Positions 17,657 through 28,021 are shown, counted from the first letter of the stretch. The stretch: DNA of 64,000 nucleotides from Phenylobacterium aquaticum (GCA_947378305.1 CANCJJ010000001.1:248001-312000), one strand, 5' to 3'. Notes: generated from the letters alone by a model not told the origin. Translations and numbers: made by a program.

Positions 17657-18289
17657 ATGCCCATCGTCGCCTTGATCGACTACGGGTCGGGCAATCTGCG
17701 CTCGGCTGAAAAAGCGCTTATCCGCGCGGCGGAGGGGCGCGCCCAAGTGGTGGTGACCAGTGACCCAGAGGTCCTGCTTTCCGCTGACCGAATTGTCCTG
17801 CCAGGTGTTGGGGCCTTTGCGGCCTGTCTGCGGGCCTTGCAGGCCCGGCCCGGACTCCAGGATGCCCTCACGGAGGCGGTCAGGGTTCGCGGGCGGCCGT
17901 TTCTGGGCATTTGCGTCGGCATGCAACTCATGGCCACCCGCAGCCTGGAGTTCGGCGAAGCCCAGGGTCTGGACTGGATCCCCGGGGAGGTTCGCAAAAT
18001 CACGCCGAATGACCCCCAGGCCAAGGTTCCGCACATGGGCTGGAACGCCTTGATCGACCCTCATGGACCCGACCTGATTGCGAAGATCGGTCAGGACCCC
18101 ATGTACTTCACCCATTCCTATGCCTTTTTCCCGCGGGATGAGGCCGATGTCGCCGCCTGGGTCGACCATGGTGGCCGGTTTCCCGCCGCCGTTGCCCGGG
18201 ATAATATCGCCGGGGTGCAGTTTCACCCCGAAAAATCACAGAGTGCCGGGCTTTCCCTGCTGGCGCGGTTTCTGGAGTGGAAGCCTTGA
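17657..18289 (+). CDS. hisH: Imidazole glycerol phosphate synthase, glutaminase subunit HisH
   Basis: 210 residues from the ATG at 17657 (MPIVALIDYGSGNLRS); the ATG at 17642 would add five residues. Class I glutamine amidotransferase: nucleophile Cys in LGICVGMQLM and the His-x-Glu pair in VQFHPEKSQ. Supplies ammonia to HisF. The stop overlaps the probable TTG start of hisA. Confidence 0.97.
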   Translation: MPIVALIDYGSGNLRSAEKALIRAAEGRAQVVVTSDPEVLLSADRIVLPGVGAFAACLRALQARPGLQDALTEAVRVRGRPFLGICVGMQLMATRSLEFGEAQGLDWIPGEVRKITPNDPQAKVPHMGWNALIDPHGPDLIAKIGQDPMYFTHSYAFFPRDEADVAAWVDHGGRFPAAVARDNIAGVQFHPEKSQSAGLSLLARFLEWKP

Positions 18290-19011
18290 TCCTTTATCCG
18301 GCCATTGACCTGAAGGACGGAGCCTGCGTCCGGGTCCTGCATGGCGATCTGGCCACCGCCACCGTCTTCAACAGTTCGCCCGCCGACCAGGCCCGGGCCT
18401 GGGCAAGTGCAGGTTTTCACTGGATTCACGTCGTGGACCTGAACGGGGCGGTCGAGGGCCGGGCCATCAATGCCACGGCGGTGGAGGCCATACTTGAAGC
18501 CGTCTCGACCCCGGTCCAACTCGGCGGCGGGATTCGCAGTCTGAAGGATATCGAGGGCTGGATCGAGGCCGGGGTCTCCCGGGTCATACTGGGCACAGTG
18601 GCCGTAACCGACCCGAACCTGGTGCTTGAAGCGGCCCGGCTTTGGCCTGAACAGATTGCCGTCAGTGTTGATGTTCGCGCAGGCAAGGTCGCCACCCAGG
18701 GCTGGACCGAGAGCACGGATCTCGATGCGGTCAGTGTCGCCCGCCGCTTTGAAGATGCCGGCGTCGGGGCCCTGATCATTACCGATATCGACCGGGACGG
18801 CACCGTCATGGGCTTTAATGTCGAGGCCTTCGGGGCCATTGCCGACGCGGTCTCGATTCCCGTTATTGCCGCAGGGGGCCTGGCCACCGTCGATGACATT
18901 GTCCGGGTCATGGCCCGGCCGGGGACGCCGATTGCCGGGGCGGTCCTGGGGCGCGCCCTCTATAACGGGGCCATTGATCCCGGCGAAGCCTTGCGGATTT
19001 CCGCCGGATGA
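18286..19011 (+). CDS. hisA: Phosphoribosylformimino-AICAR isomerase HisA
   Basis: 241-residue (beta-alpha)8 isomerase of histidine synthesis. [16 protein letters not shown] holds the first catalytic Asp, and [12 protein letters not shown] the second. The start is taken as TTG at 18286, since GGAG is 8 bp upstream and the protein then begins MILYPAIDL as usual; a GTG at 18277 in the same frame is the alternative. Overlaps the hisH stop by 4 bp. Confidence 0.96.
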   Translation: MILYPAIDLKDGACVRVLHGDLATATVFNSSPADQARAWASAGFHWIHVVDLNGAVEGRAINATAVEAILEAVSTPVQLGGGIRSLKDIEGWIEAGVSRVILGTVAVTDPNLVLEAARLWPEQIAVSVDVRAGKVATQGWTESTDLDAVSVARRFEDAGVGALIITDIDRDGTVMGFNVEAFGAIADAVSIPVIAAGGLATVDDIVRVMARPGTPIAGAVLGRALYNGAIDPGEALRISAG

Positions 19012-19024
19012 CCAGGTTCGCCAC

Positions 19025-19786
19025 ATGCTGAATGTGCGGGTTATCCCCTGTCTGGACGTCAAGGATGGCCGGGTCGTTAAGGGGGTCAATTTCGTGGCCC
19101 TGCGCGATGCAGGCGACCCGGTGGAACAGGCCCGTGCCTATGACGCCGCCGGGGCCGATGAACTGATGTTTCTCGACATTACCGCCAGCCATGAACGGCG
19201 GGGAGCCATTCTGGATGTCATAGCCCGGACGGCGGATGTCTGTTTCATGCCCCTGTCCGTCGGCGGCGGAATTCGCCAGGTCGAAGATGCCCGGCGCTTG
19301 CTGCTCGCCGGGGCTGACAAGATCAGCGTCAATACGGCCGCGGTTGAAAATCCCGACCTGGTCACGGGCTGTGCCGATGCCTTCGGCTCTCAGGCCGTTG
19401 TAGTTGCCATTGATGCCAAGCAGGTCCCGGGTCAGGGATGGCGGGTCTATACCTATGGGGGGCGGACGGACACGGGGCTGGATGTCGTCGCCTATGCCGT
19501 CGAAGCGGTCCGACGCGGGGCGGGAGAGATCCTTCTGACCTCCATGGATCGGGACGGCGCGCGCAGTGGCTATGACCTCGAGCTCTTGCGGGCGGTGACC
19601 CAGGCTGTGAATGTTCCGGTGATTGCTTCAGGGGGTGCGGGCAAGGCCCAGCACATGGTCGACGCCGTAACCCAGGGCGGAGCCGATGCAGTTCTGGCGG
19701 CCTCCATCTTCCATTTCGGGGATGTCTCCATCCGCGAGGTCAAGGCGGCCATGGCGCATGCCCATATTCCTGTTCGGCTGACCTAG
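19025..19786 (+). CDS. hisF: Imidazole glycerol phosphate synthase, cyclase subunit HisF
   Basis: 253 residues. [19 protein letters not shown] begins the barrel with its catalytic Asp, and [18 protein letters not shown] has the second. Forms the HisH-HisF complex. A longer frame is open upstream inside hisA but the ATG at 19025 matches the family start. Confidence 0.98.
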   Translation: MLNVRVIPCLDVKDGRVVKGVNFVALRDAGDPVEQARAYDAAGADELMFLDITASHERRGAILDVIARTADVCFMPLSVGGGIRQVEDARRLLLAGADKISVNTAAVENPDLVTGCADAFGSQAVVVAIDAKQVPGQGWRVYTYGGRTDTGLDVVAYAVEAVRRGAGEILLTSMDRDGARSGYDLELLRAVTQAVNVPVIASGGAGKAQHMVDAVTQGGADAVLAASIFHFGDVSIREVKAAMAHAHIPVRLT

Positions 19787-19794
19787 GGGGTTTG

Positions 19795-20121
19795 ATGAGC
19801 ACGTTTGCGGAAACAGTAGACCGTCTGGCGGCGACAATTTCGGCGCGAAAAACTGCCGACCCGGCCAGCTCCTATACCGCCAGTCTCCTGCAGGGTGGCG
19901 TGGACCGAATTGCCAAGAAACTGGGCGAAGAGGCTGTGGAAATGGTCATTGCCGCCGTGACGAATGACAAGGACGCCCTCGCGGGTGAAGCTGCGGATGT
20001 GATTTATCATTTCCTGCTAACCTTGGCCGCCGCCGGGGTCAGTCTTGATGAGGTCGCCGCCCGCCTTCAGGCCCGGGAAGGCCAGTCTGGCCTCGCGGAA
20101 AAAGCGGCACGCTCGACCTGA
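19795..20121 (+). CDS. hisE: Phosphoribosyl-ATP pyrophosphatase HisE
   Basis: 108 residues. The MazG-like helical motifs YTASLLQGGVDRIAKKLGEEAVEMVIAA and EAADVIYHFLLTL identify HisE. It is separate from HisI, which is not in the window. The start is the ATG at 19795, preceded by a G-rich AGGGGG ribosome-binding site. Last gene of the histidine run. Confidence 0.97.
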   Translation: MSTFAETVDRLAATISARKTADPASSYTASLLQGGVDRIAKKLGEEAVEMVIAAVTNDKDALAGEAADVIYHFLLTLAAAGVSLDEVAARLQAREGQSGLAEKAARST

Positions 20122-20147
20122 ACGGTCAGGAATACAGGGGATTTGGG

Positions 20148-21413
20148 ATGAAAATGCCTTCGCTGACAGTCCGAATCCTGTTGGGCCTCGTCGCCGGTCT
20201 GGCGCTTGGAGCCTGTCTCCCCGGCTTCAAGCTCAGTGGTCAGGACCAGATCGTCGCCACAAGCGATGCCCTGGGTGGCGTCTGGCTGGACGGGCTGCGG
20301 ATGACCATCATCCCCCTGGTCTTTTCCCTTCTGGTGGTGGGTGTGGCCCAGGCCGCAGGGACGGTGAAGTCCGGGGGCCTGGCGGGTCGGACCCTGTTGA
20401 TTTTTGCGGGCATGCTCGTGCTGTCGGCGGGGATTACGGCTGTAGCGACACCAGCCCTACTGAAGGTCTGGCCCGTGCCGGAGCAGGCAGCCATCGCCCT
20501 GCGCGCCGCCGCCCTGGGGGGCGCAGCCAAGGTCCCGGCCTCTCCGCCCCTGGCCGACTGGCTCAGGTCCTTTGTGCCGGCCAATCCCGTAAAGGCGGCG
20601 GCCGAGGGGGCCATGACCTCGATTGTTGTCTTTGCCCTGGTCTTTGGACTGGCCGCGACCCGGCTGGTTGAGGCCCGCCGCGCGGTGATCTTCGGTATCT
20701 TCGATGCCATCCAGGCCGCCATGATGGTGGTGGTGGATTGGGTCCTCAGCCTGGCCCCGCTCGGCGTCTTTCTGCTCGCCCTGGGGGTTGGCGTCCGCAC
20801 GGGCTTCGGGGCAGTCGGTGTGCTGGGCCAGTATGTCGTGGTGGTCTCGATCATGTGCCTCATGAGCGGCGTGATCGGCCTGGGCATGGCCATATTCGGC
20901 GGCAGGGTGTCTCCAGGCCGCCTCCTCCTGACCCTGATTCCGGTCGAGGCCATGGCGATCTCGACCCAGTCCTCCCTGGCCTCCCTCCCGGTCATGCTTG
21001 AGGCCACGGAGCGCCTGGGCATACCCGATCGCATTCGCGGCCTGGTCCTGCCCATGGCTGTGGCCCTGTTCCGGATTTCCAGCCCGGCGGGCAATTTGGC
21101 TGTCGCCATCTATGTAGCGAACATTTACGGGGTTCATCTCGATCCAAGCCGGCTGATGATCGGAGCCCTGGTGGCCGCCATGATCAGTCTGGCCGCGGTG
21201 GGTGCGGCAAGTTCCATCACCTTCTTCACCACCCTTGTTCCCATTTGCATGGCCATGGGTGTGCCCATGGACCTCCTGCCCCTGCTACTGGCGGTGGAGA
21301 CCCTTCCGGACTTCTCTCGCACAATTGGCAATGTGACGTCTGATGTCGGCGTGACGGCCTGGGCTGCTCGCTGGCGGTCTTCCGGAGCTGAGGCGTCTAG
21401 CCCCGCCGCTTGA
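20148..21413 (+). CDS. Dicarboxylate/amino acid:cation symporter (DAACS/GltP-DctA family)
   Basis: 421 residues, highly hydrophobic, with about eight membrane helices plus re-entrant loops. The family-typical opening MTIIPLVFSLLVVGVA appears at about 55, and the substrate/cation-binding core is seen in the serine-rich ISTQSSLASLPVMLE (HP1-like) and later RISSPAGNLAVAIYVANIYG and AASSITFFTTLVP. It probably imports C4-dicarboxylates or acidic amino acids. It lies 26 bp after hisE and ends by overlapping the convergent Smr gene by 17 bp. Confidence 0.9.
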   Translation: MKMPSLTVRILLGLVAGLALGACLPGFKLSGQDQIVATSDALGGVWLDGLRMTIIPLVFSLLVVGVAQAAGTVKSGGLAGRTLLIFAGMLVLSAGITAVATPALLKVWPVPEQAAIALRAAALGGAAKVPASPPLADWLRSFVPANPVKAAAEGAMTSIVVFALVFGLAATRLVEARRAVIFGIFDAIQAAMMVVVDWVLSLAPLGVFLLALGVGVRTGFGAVGVLGQYVVVVSIMCLMSGVIGLGMAIFGGRVSPGRLLLTLIPVEAMAISTQSSLASLPVMLEATERLGIPDRIRGLVLPMAVALFRISSPAGNLAVAIYVANIYGVHLDPSRLMIGALVAAMISLAAVGAASSITFFTTLVPICMAMGVPMDLLPLLLAVETLPDFSRTIGNVTSDVGVTAWAARWRSSGAEASSPAA

Positions 21414-21912
21414 GGGCCACATAGAGGGCACCCTCGCCGCCATGCTGGCGATGGGCCTCTGAGACCCCGGCCACGGCCTCGCGCAATCGGGGAGAGGCGA
21501 GCCATTCCGGCGTCATGCGACGAAGGATTCCGTCCCCCCTCAGTCCCTTGCCGGTAATGACCAGAACCGCCCGGCTACCCTCACGCCAGCTTTGAAGAAC
21601 AAAGGACTCCAGCAGGGCGCGAGCCTTATCCTGGGTCAGGCCGTGCAGGTCAATGTGCGCCGTAATCGGGTCCCGCTCCCGGGCAATCCGGCGGTGGCGA
21701 CGGGGTTCGATGGGGTCGAGCGGTCCCTTGACCACAGGCTTGACCGTCGCAGGCGACGGAACGGGAATTCGGGCAGCAGGTTCCAGGGGATCGGACACCG
21801 GCGGAGGCTCTGGGCTTTTAGTCCGGCGCGCGCCTTGGCCCCGAAGCGGATGGATCGTCGAGGTGACCATGGACCAGAGCCGCAGGTCGTCCGGAGAGGT
21901 CGGCCGTTTCAT
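21397..21912 (-). CDS. Smr/MutS2-type domain protein
   Basis: 171 residues. After a proline-rich N-terminal half comes the Smr domain (about 80-170): ITAHIDLHGLTQDKARALLESFV with the DLHG motif, then VLVITGKGLRGDGILRRMTPEWL. Smr domains often have endonuclease activity on DNA or RNA (SmrB cleaves mRNA on collided ribosomes); whether this one does is unknown. ATG overlaps the mltA stop, so it is coupled to mltA. Confidence 0.92.
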   Translation of the reverse strand: MKRPTSPDDLRLWSMVTSTIHPLRGQGARRTKSPEPPPVSDPLEPAARIPVPSPATVKPVVKGPLDPIEPRRHRRIARERDPITAHIDLHGLTQDKARALLESFVLQSWREGSRAVLVITGKGLRGDGILRRMTPEWLASPRLREAVAGVSEAHRQHGGEGALYVALKRRG

Positions 21913-23072
21913 GACCTCGGGATCAGGCGGTAGAGATGCAGGGTGTGGCGGATTCGCCCCGCCTCCTGACCCGCATCCGGCCCCTGTCCGATATAGAGAT
22001 CGGCCCGGATCTGGCCCTTGATCGCCCCGCCCGTATCCAGGGCCGTGACCAGGCGTTCATAGACGGGGTGCGCGCCAAACAGAAAAGGCTCGGCGGCCTC
22101 GACCCAGTAAAGATCGCCATATGTGTGCTGGGCGGGGTCAACGGCAATCGCCCGGCCCGCCGGCAGCGGCAGGCCCGCAGCGCCGAGGGGAGGAAGGCCG
22201 TCATCAGGAGCCAGGCGGAAAAAGACGTAACGCGGATTTAGGGCCATGACCTGGTCGGCTTCTGCGCCTCGGTGGTCGGACAGCCAGGCGCGGATGGCGT
22301 CGCCCGACGTATGGTTCGTGTCCAGAAGGCCTTTTTCGCGCATGGGTTTGGAGATGGCGACAAAGGTCTGGCCATTGGCTCCGGCATAGAGGGCTTTCAT
22401 GGCCGACCCGTCCGGGAAGGTCAGCTGACCTGAGCCCTGGATCTGCATGAAAAACAGGTCCTCGGGCCGCATCCAGGCAAGGGCATCCTTGGCGCTCCGA
22501 CGCTCAATATGGCTGCGATCATCATAAGAAAATTGACTGGCGCTCGTGGCCGGCAGGTCTGACGGTCTGGGTCGGACAGGCGCTGAAAATTCCTTGTCCG
22601 GAGCCGATCTCGCCTCATATTCCGGCACGAAATAGCCCGTCAGCACGCCTTCGCCCGGGAGGGCCTCAGGGATGAAATTCTGTTCGAAAAACTGCCGGGC
22701 CTCATCAGATGTTGCCGGAGCAAGGGTCGCGGCCTGGCGACACAGGGCCTGGGCCGCAGGCGCTCTCGAGACTCGACACGTGGTCTTATAGGCCATGAAG
22801 GCCTCAAGATGATCCTCGGCGGACCAGCCCGGCAGGTTGGCGAAGGATTTCAGGACCCCCGGCTTAACCTCAGCGCGGGCAGGCCCTGTCTCCAGCGCCG
22901 GGCTTGGCGTCGGCACCGCGGGGAAGGGACTCGGGGCTGGTCTCGGAGAAGGCTGCTCAGACTTGTGCACAGGGTGGGGCGACTTGCGGTGCGCGATCCT
23001 GGCGTGGGGCACGCTTGCGCAAGCCCCGAGCAACAGGGCTAGAGACAGTATGCCGAGACGCCCCCCCTTCAA
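21909..23072 (-). CDS. mltA: Membrane-bound lytic murein transglycosylase A (MltA)
   Basis: 387-residue lipoprotein; the N-terminus ILSLALLLGACASV is a lipobox with the acylated Cys. A Pro-rich linker (about 25-60) precedes the MltA domain: EGVLTGYFVPEYEARSAPD, then FFMQIQGSGQLTFPDGS, and the C-terminal 3D domain AIAVDPAQHTYGDLYWVEA ... LDTGGAIKGQIRADLYIGQG with the catalytic Asp region. Cleaves peptidoglycan glycan strands. Tim44-like gene, mltA and Smr gene form a tight minus-strand run. Confidence 0.95.
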   Translation of the reverse strand: MKGGRLGILSLALLLGACASVPHARIAHRKSPHPVHKSEQPSPRPAPSPFPAVPTPSPALETGPARAEVKPGVLKSFANLPGWSAEDHLEAFMAYKTTCRVSRAPAAQALCRQAATLAPATSDEARQFFEQNFIPEALPGEGVLTGYFVPEYEARSAPDKEFSAPVRPRPSDLPATSASQFSYDDRSHIERRSAKDALAWMRPEDLFFMQIQGSGQLTFPDGSAMKALYAGANGQTFVAISKPMREKGLLDTNHTSGDAIRAWLSDHRGAEADQVMALNPRYVFFRLAPDDGLPPLGAAGLPLPAGRAIAVDPAQHTYGDLYWVEAAEPFLFGAHPVYERLVTALDTGGAIKGQIRADLYIGQGPDAGQEAGRIRHTLHLYRLIPRS

Positions 23073-23075
23073 GAC

Positions 23076-23687
23076 TCAAGCCTCCGCCATAGCCACATTC
23101 ACCAGAACCCAGTTCGGGTTTGACCCCTTCAGGTCCCGCTCAAAGGTCCAGACTTCGGCAGTGCGGCGATCGTCAACGGTTTCGCCCTCGGGGCCCTTAC
23201 TACGACTGCGGAATTCGCCCAGAAACCGGACCATGATCCGCGCGGAGTCGCCCTCGACCTCGGCCTTGTCAATGTCGGCGCGGGGGGGTTGCAGAAATTC
23301 AACACTTTCCGTCCGACCCGACGCCTCCCGTTCGGCAATTCCGGTTTCAAATGCGGCCATGACCCGGGGAGAGACGAGACTGTCCAAGGCCGTCCGGTCG
23401 CCCTCGGCAAAGGCCTTGACGGTGGTCTGATAGGCCGATTGTGCACCCGACAGGAAGGTCGGGAGATCAAACTTCCCGTCGCGAGCCCGAATGGCCGCCA
23501 GTCCGGAGAAAGACGGCTCTGCCTCCAGGCGCTGATCGGTCAGGGGGATGGGGCCAGATTGCACCCTCTTCACGGGGCTTGGGGCGAGCCCCTCCCCGGG
23601 ACGACGGCCCACGCGTCGACCCAGCACCGAATAGAGCTGAAAAAGGACAAAGGCCGCTAGGACCGCAAGGATGATGAGCTGGAGCAC
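23076..23687 (-). CDS. Tim44-like domain membrane-anchored protein
   Basis: 203 residues from the GTG at 23687; GTG at 23699 is an alternative. A single N-terminal membrane segment [26 protein letters not shown] is followed by a linker and a Tim44/TimA-like domain (about 85-203): [35 protein letters not shown] and [20 protein letters not shown]. Alphaproteobacterial relatives (TimA) are thought to be ancestors of the mitochondrial import factor; the bacterial role is unsettled. Divergent from secB. Three bases before mltA. Confidence 0.9.
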   Translation of the reverse strand: MLQLIILAVLAAFVLFQLYSVLGRRVGRRPGEGLAPSPVKRVQSGPIPLTDQRLEAEPSFSGLAAIRARDGKFDLPTFLSGAQSAYQTTVKAFAEGDRTALDSLVSPRVMAAFETGIAEREASGRTESVEFLQPPRADIDKAEVEGDSARIMVRFLGEFRSRSKGPEGETVDDRRTAEVWTFERDLKGSNPNWVLVNVAMAEA

Positions 23688-23847
23688 GGACAGGCACACT
23701 CGCTATGAGAACAGGATCACAGTATATAGGCCGTTCTGGCGGCCGCGTCAGGGGCGAGATTGCATCACCCCGGGGGCCATGTTAGCAGCCCCAAGGTTCA
23801 AGACGACGTCAATCGACGTCAGCGGCTCTTTTACGGACACGAAGATC

Positions 23848-24348
23848 ATGAGCGATACTGACCAGCAGACCGGCCCGAACGAAGCGGCGAAGGCCCCGGT
23901 TGAGCCGGGTATTCGCGTCCTGGCCCAGTTCATTCGTGACCTGTCTTTCGAAAACCCGAGGGCGCCTGACGTCCTGCGGGCCAGCGGCCCCCAGCCACAG
24001 ATCGAAATGGGCGTGGAAATGAATGCCCGGGGTCGGGATGATGGCCTCTTCGAGGTCGATCTCAAGCTGTCGGCACGGGCTGTTCGGGAAGATGGTCCAG
24101 TCTTTGTCGTCGAGCTTCTTTACGGCGGCGTCTTTGCGATTGAGGACGTTCCGGCGCAGGATCTTGAACCCGTCTTGCTGATCGAATGCCCGCGCTTCCT
24201 GTTTCCTTTCGCCCGCCGGATCATTTCCGACGTCAGTTCGGACGGAGGCTTCCCGCCCTTCCAGCTGGACCCGATCGACTTTGCCAGCGTTTATGCGGCG
24301 CGTCGGGCAGAGGCTGAAAGCATGGGCGTCGTGGTCGGCAACGCCTGA
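23848..24348 (+). CDS. secB: Protein-export chaperone SecB
   Basis: 166 residues. [48 protein letters not shown] and [34 protein letters not shown] are the SecB signature, including the substrate-groove and SecA-contact regions. Keeps preproteins unfolded for SecA. Divergent from the Tim44-like gene, convergent with dnaQ (12 bp apart). Confidence 0.98.
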   Translation: MSDTDQQTGPNEAAKAPVEPGIRVLAQFIRDLSFENPRAPDVLRASGPQPQIEMGVEMNARGRDDGLFEVDLKLSARAVREDGPVFVVELLYGGVFAIEDVPAQDLEPVLLIECPRFLFPFARRIISDVSSDGGFPPFQLDPIDFASVYAARRAEAESMGVVVGNA

Positions 24349-24360
24349 TCAGACCCACCG

Positions 24361-25062
24361 CTAAAGGGTGTGCTTTTTCCAGAGCTCGCTCTTGATTACA
24401 TCGAATACGAAATGCGCATGGCGATCCCGCTCCTCTGAGGTGGAGCGGGCAATGAGCGGCCTTGGCCGCGCTCCATAACCCTGCGTCACGGCAAGGTCCT
24501 GGGCTTGAACAGAGACTCTTGAGGTCAGCTCCAGGGTGCGCGCCCGCCCCCCCTTCAGCTCCAGATAAACTTCCGACAAGAGCCGGGCATCAATCAAGGC
24601 CCCGTGCTTGTCCCGCTCGCTGAGGGAAATCTTGAACCGCTTGCACAGGGCATCCAGGGAATTTTGCATGCCCGGAAAGCGCTGGCGGGCCAGGACCAGG
24701 GTGTCGACCCAGCGCGCCTCAGGGACGATGGGCAGGCCCACCAGACCCAGTTCATGATTCACAAAGGCCCGGTCAAAGCTCGCATTGTGCGCCACCACGG
24801 GGGCATCGCCGATAAAGTCGAGAAAGGCCTGGGCAATGGTGCCATCACCAAAGGTTGGGTGACCGCGCAGAAAGTCTGCCGAAAGCCCGTGAACCCTCTG
24901 CGCCTCAGGCGGCATGTCACGTTCAGGATTGATATAGACGTGGAAGCTCTTCCCGGTCGGGACGAAGTCCTCGATTTCCAGCGCGGCAAGCTCCACCAGC
25001 CTGTGGCCCAGATGGGGCTCAAAGCCGGTAGTTTCCGTATCCAGGACAATTTCGCGCGCCAT
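24361..25062 (-). CDS. dnaQ: DNA polymerase III epsilon subunit (3'-5' proofreading exonuclease)
   Basis: 233 residues from the ATG at 25062. DEDDh exonuclease motifs: ExoI IVLDTETTGFEP, ExoII VAHNASFDRAFVNHEL, ExoIII KHGALIDARLLSEVYLEL with the catalytic His. The C-terminal tail (about 185-233) would hold the polymerase alpha contact. Lies 37 bp after coaE in the ppsR-maf-aroE-coaE-dnaQ cluster that flanks the origin in Caulobacter-type genomes. Confidence 0.97.
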   Translation of the reverse strand: MAREIVLDTETTGFEPHLGHRLVELAALEIEDFVPTGKSFHVYINPERDMPPEAQRVHGLSADFLRGHPTFGDGTIAQAFLDFIGDAPVVAHNASFDRAFVNHELGLVGLPIVPEARWVDTLVLARQRFPGMQNSLDALCKRFKISLSERDKHGALIDARLLSEVYLELKGGRARTLELTSRVSVQAQDLAVTQGYGARPRPLIARSTSEERDRHAHFVFDVIKSELWKKHTL

Positions 25063-25099
25063 GTCCCCGTCATGCCCCGCTTTGGGGCAGGCTTCAACG

Positions 25100-25729
25100 T
25101 CAGGCTTGGGCTTGGGGACGGGTTTTGGTTGATAACCAGGCCGGGTCTCTGACCGCTGCCAGGATCGCGTCCACCTGCTGCCGGGCCAGATCAAGACCCT
25201 GACCCGTATCGACAATGAAGTCTGCCCGGGCACGCTTGTCTTCGTCCGGCATTTGTCGGGACAAGATGGCGGCCAGGCGATCTGGCGTCATGCCCTCCCG
25301 GGCCAGGACCCGCGCTCTTTGCATGTCCGGTGGGGCAGAGACAACGACGACCGCGTCAACATTTCGCTCGCCGCCCGTTTCAAACAGGAGGGGAATATCC
25401 AGGACGACCAGATCTGCCCTCTGATCCTGCGCCGCCTCGAAAAAGTCCATCCGGTCTTTGCCCAGCAAGGGATGAACCACGGCATTCAATCTCCCCATGG
25501 CCGCGTCATCGCCAAGAACGCGTTGTCGCAGAGCCTCTCGGTCCACGGCCCCGTCCTTGGTGACGCCTGGAAAGGCCGCCTCGAGGGGCAGGACGGCGGC
25601 CCCGCCGGGGAGGTAGAGTTGGGCCACGGCAGCATCGGCGTCATAGACGGGAACGCCCGCCTCCCGAAACATCTGGGCCGTCGTGGACTTGCCCATGCCG
25701 ATAGAGCCTGTGAGACCGAGGCGGATCAT
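25100..25729 (-). CDS. coaE: Dephospho-CoA kinase
   Basis: 209 residues. P-loop [30 protein letters not shown] (acceptor binding) and [14 protein letters not shown] match CoaE. Last step of coenzyme A synthesis. ATG overlaps the aroE stop by 4 bp. Confidence 0.97.
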   Translation of the reverse strand: MIRLGLTGSIGMGKSTTAQMFREAGVPVYDADAAVAQLYLPGGAAVLPLEAAFPGVTKDGAVDREALRQRVLGDDAAMGRLNAVVHPLLGKDRMDFFEAAQDQRADLVVLDIPLLFETGGERNVDAVVVVSAPPDMQRARVLAREGMTPDRLAAILSRQMPDEDKRARADFIVDTGQGLDLARQQVDAILAAVRDPAWLSTKTRPQAQA

Positions 25730-26580
25730 GACGGGGTCTCCATGGCATCCAGCGCCAGGGCGCGAACGTTCAACTGGTCAGAGGGGGTTTGGCCAAAAAA
25801 GGCTTCAAAGGCGGGTCGGGCCTGGCCGATCAGCATGCCCAGTCCGTCTACGGTCCGACGACCCAGGGCTTCACCCTGCATGAGAAAGTTCGTTCGCAGG
25901 GGCTTGTAGGTCATGTCCATAATGACCGCGCATTCGGGGCTGGCCTCCAGGGACACCAGCTGGGCCGAAGGGTCGGAAAGGCCCGCCGAGGTTGCATTGA
26001 TGACGGCGATGACATCGGCGAGACCCGGTCCTGTTTCGGACAGGTCATGGGCGCGAACCTGTCGACCGAGCTGGTCTGCCAGGGCCTGGGCTCTGGAAAC
26101 CGTTCGGTTCAAGACCCTGACCTCGGGACAGCCTGCGGCAAGCAGGGCCGCGGCGGCCCCCATGGCCCCACCCCCTGCGCCGATAATCGCTACCGGTCCC
26201 GCGGCCGGATCAAAGTCAGGGGCCTGGGTTTCGAAGGCCCAGAGCAGACCCTCCCCATCGGTATTGTCTGCCAAAAGGGTGCCATCCTCCTGAAAAACAA
26301 TGACATTTGCAGCCTGGGCGGCAAGGGCCCTGGGCGTGGCCTGCTCGGCGGCGGCGAGGGCCAGTTGTTTAAAGGGCACGGTAACATTCAAGCCCACCAC
26401 AGAACTTCCCCGAAGACTGTCCAGAAAACCCCTGAAGCGGTCCGGGTTTACAGAAAAAGGCACATAGACCCCGTCGAGCCCGGCCGCCTCCAGCCAGGCA
26501 TTGTGCAGGATCGGGCTCAGGGACTGGGTGACGGGATGACCCACCACCCCGGCCAGCCGTGTTCGACCTGTGATCTTCAT
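25726..26580 (-). CDS. aroE: Shikimate dehydrogenase
   Basis: 284 residues. [20 protein letters not shown] binds shikimate, [10 protein letters not shown] carries the catalytic Lys, NTDGEG the conserved Asp, and [21 protein letters not shown] the NADP site; GLGMLIGQA...FEAFFG closes the domain. Overlaps both neighbours (maf and coaE) by 4 bp. Confidence 0.97.
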   Translation of the reverse strand: MKITGRTRLAGVVGHPVTQSLSPILHNAWLEAAGLDGVYVPFSVNPDRFRGFLDSLRGSSVVGLNVTVPFKQLALAAAEQATPRALAAQAANVIVFQEDGTLLADNTDGEGLLWAFETQAPDFDPAAGPVAIIGAGGGAMGAAAALLAAGCPEVRVLNRTVSRAQALADQLGRQVRAHDLSETGPGLADVIAVINATSAGLSDPSAQLVSLEASPECAVIMDMTYKPLRTNFLMQGEALGRRTVDGLGMLIGQARPAFEAFFGQTPSDQLNVRALALDAMETPS

Positions 26581-27176
26581 CTCTTGACCACCCCGACCGT
26601 TCTCAAATGTTCCAAAAGCCCGAGCAGGGGGAGCCCCAAAATAGAGAAATAATCCCCGTCGATCCGCGAGAAGAGCTGTGCTCCCGGACCCTCCAGACGA
26701 TAGCAGCCGACAGAGCCCAGACAGGCCGCACCCTCCATCTCTAGATATCTGGTCAGAAAGGTCTCGGAGAAGGGCCGCATGGTCAGCTCTGCCGTGACAC
26801 AGTCTCGCCAGACCGTCACACCCTGGTGGGCCAGAACCACCGCGGAATGCAACTTGTGGGACCGACCCCGCATGAGCCTGAGGCGATCGGCGGCCATGGC
26901 CAGATCCGACACCTTGTCATACAGGCCGCCGTCAAATTCCAGGGTTTGGTCTGCGCCAATGACCCAGGCCGGATGGGTGGCGGACACGGCCAAGGCTTTT
27001 TTCTCCGCCAGGACTTCAGCAACCGTCTTGGGTGAGGCGTTTTCCACAAGGAGGTGGGCCTTGACCAGGTCTTCATCAACGCCGGAATCCAGTGTTTCAA
27101 AGGTCAGACCGGCCCCCGTTAGGACCGCAGCCCGCGCCCGGCTCTTTGAGGCCAGAACGATCGGCAAGTTAGTCAT
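26577..27176 (-). CDS. maf: Maf-like nucleotide pyrophosphatase
   Basis: 199 residues. IVLASKSRARAAVLTGAGLTF is the Maf N-terminal motif; VENASPKTVAEVLAEKKALAV and VIGADQTLEFDG (catalytic Asp region) follow. Maf proteins hydrolyse non-canonical or pyrimidine nucleoside triphosphates. Coupled by 4-bp overlaps to ppsR and aroE. Confidence 0.95.
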   Translation of the reverse strand: MTNLPIVLASKSRARAAVLTGAGLTFETLDSGVDEDLVKAHLLVENASPKTVAEVLAEKKALAVSATHPAWVIGADQTLEFDGGLYDKVSDLAMAADRLRLMRGRSHKLHSAVVLAHQGVTVWRDCVTAELTMRPFSETFLTRYLEMEGAACLGSVGCYRLEGPGAQLFSRIDGDYFSILGLPLLGLLEHLRTVGVVKR

Positions 27177-28021
27177 CGGTTCGCCTCTCCCTGCACACGC
27201 CCACCCTGGAGGAGGTTAAGCACGGCCGCAGCGGTTTCTTCTACGCTTCGTCGCGTCACATCAATAATCGGCCAGCCCTGGCGCTCATAGAGTCTGCGCG
27301 CCTGGACCGTTTCATCCCGCACTGCTTCGATGTCGATATAGGTCGAGGCCCGGTTTTCCTTGAGAGACAGCAGGCGGTTGCGGCGGATCTGAATCAGGCG
27401 GTCGGGTGAAATTGTCAGGCCGACAATCAGGGCATTCTGCAACTGGGCGAGTTTTTCCGGAATGGGCTGACCAGGAACCAGGGGGACATTGGCCGCCCGG
27501 ACGCCTCTATGGGCCAGATAGATACAGGTCGGGGTCTTTGAGGTTCGGGACACCCCCACCAGGACCACATCGGCCTGATCGAGTTCCTGGCCGCCCTGTC
27601 CATCATCATGTCCAATCGCGTAGTTCAGGGCATCCATTCGGTTGAAATAGTCATTGTCCAGGGCGTGCTGAACTCCGACCTTTCGGGTCAGGGCCGCCCC
27701 CAGATAGCGGGACAGGGACGACACCAGGGGATCAAGAACCGCGATACACGGCATGTCCAGCCGCCGGCACCCCTCTTCAAGTACGGCCCTTAGCTCGTCA
27801 TCAACAATGGTGTGCATGACATAACCGGGCGCCGCAGCAATATCGGCCAGGGCCTTGTCGAGTTGGCGAGTCGATCGGACAAGCGCGTAGATGTGCTCGA
27901 TGGGCAGGACGTTTTCAAAACGAGCGCACACGGCCCGGGCCATGGCGTTCAAGGTCTCACCCGTGGAATCCGACACCAGGTGGACGTGAAAATAAATGCC
28001 GTATCTCGAGGACGGGGTCAT
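27173..28021 (-). CDS. ppsR: Pyruvate, phosphate dikinase / PEP synthase regulatory protein (DUF299 family)
   Basis: 282-residue bifunctional serine/threonine kinase and pyrophosphorylase. FHVHLVSDSTGETLNAMARA is the family start; ADVVLVGVSRTSKTPTCIYLAHRG holds the P-loop; VGLTISPDRLIQIRRNRL follows. First gene of the minus-strand cluster that leads away from the predicted origin. Its start codon abuts the origin region, as in Caulobacter-type genomes. Confidence 0.96.
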   Translation of the reverse strand: MTPSSRYGIYFHVHLVSDSTGETLNAMARAVCARFENVLPIEHIYALVRSTRQLDKALADIAAAPGYVMHTIVDDELRAVLEEGCRRLDMPCIAVLDPLVSSLSRYLGAALTRKVGVQHALDNDYFNRMDALNYAIGHDDGQGGQELDQADVVLVGVSRTSKTPTCIYLAHRGVRAANVPLVPGQPIPEKLAQLQNALIVGLTISPDRLIQIRRNRLLSLKENRASTYIDIEAVRDETVQARRLYERQGWPIIDVTRRSVEETAAAVLNLLQGGRVQGEANR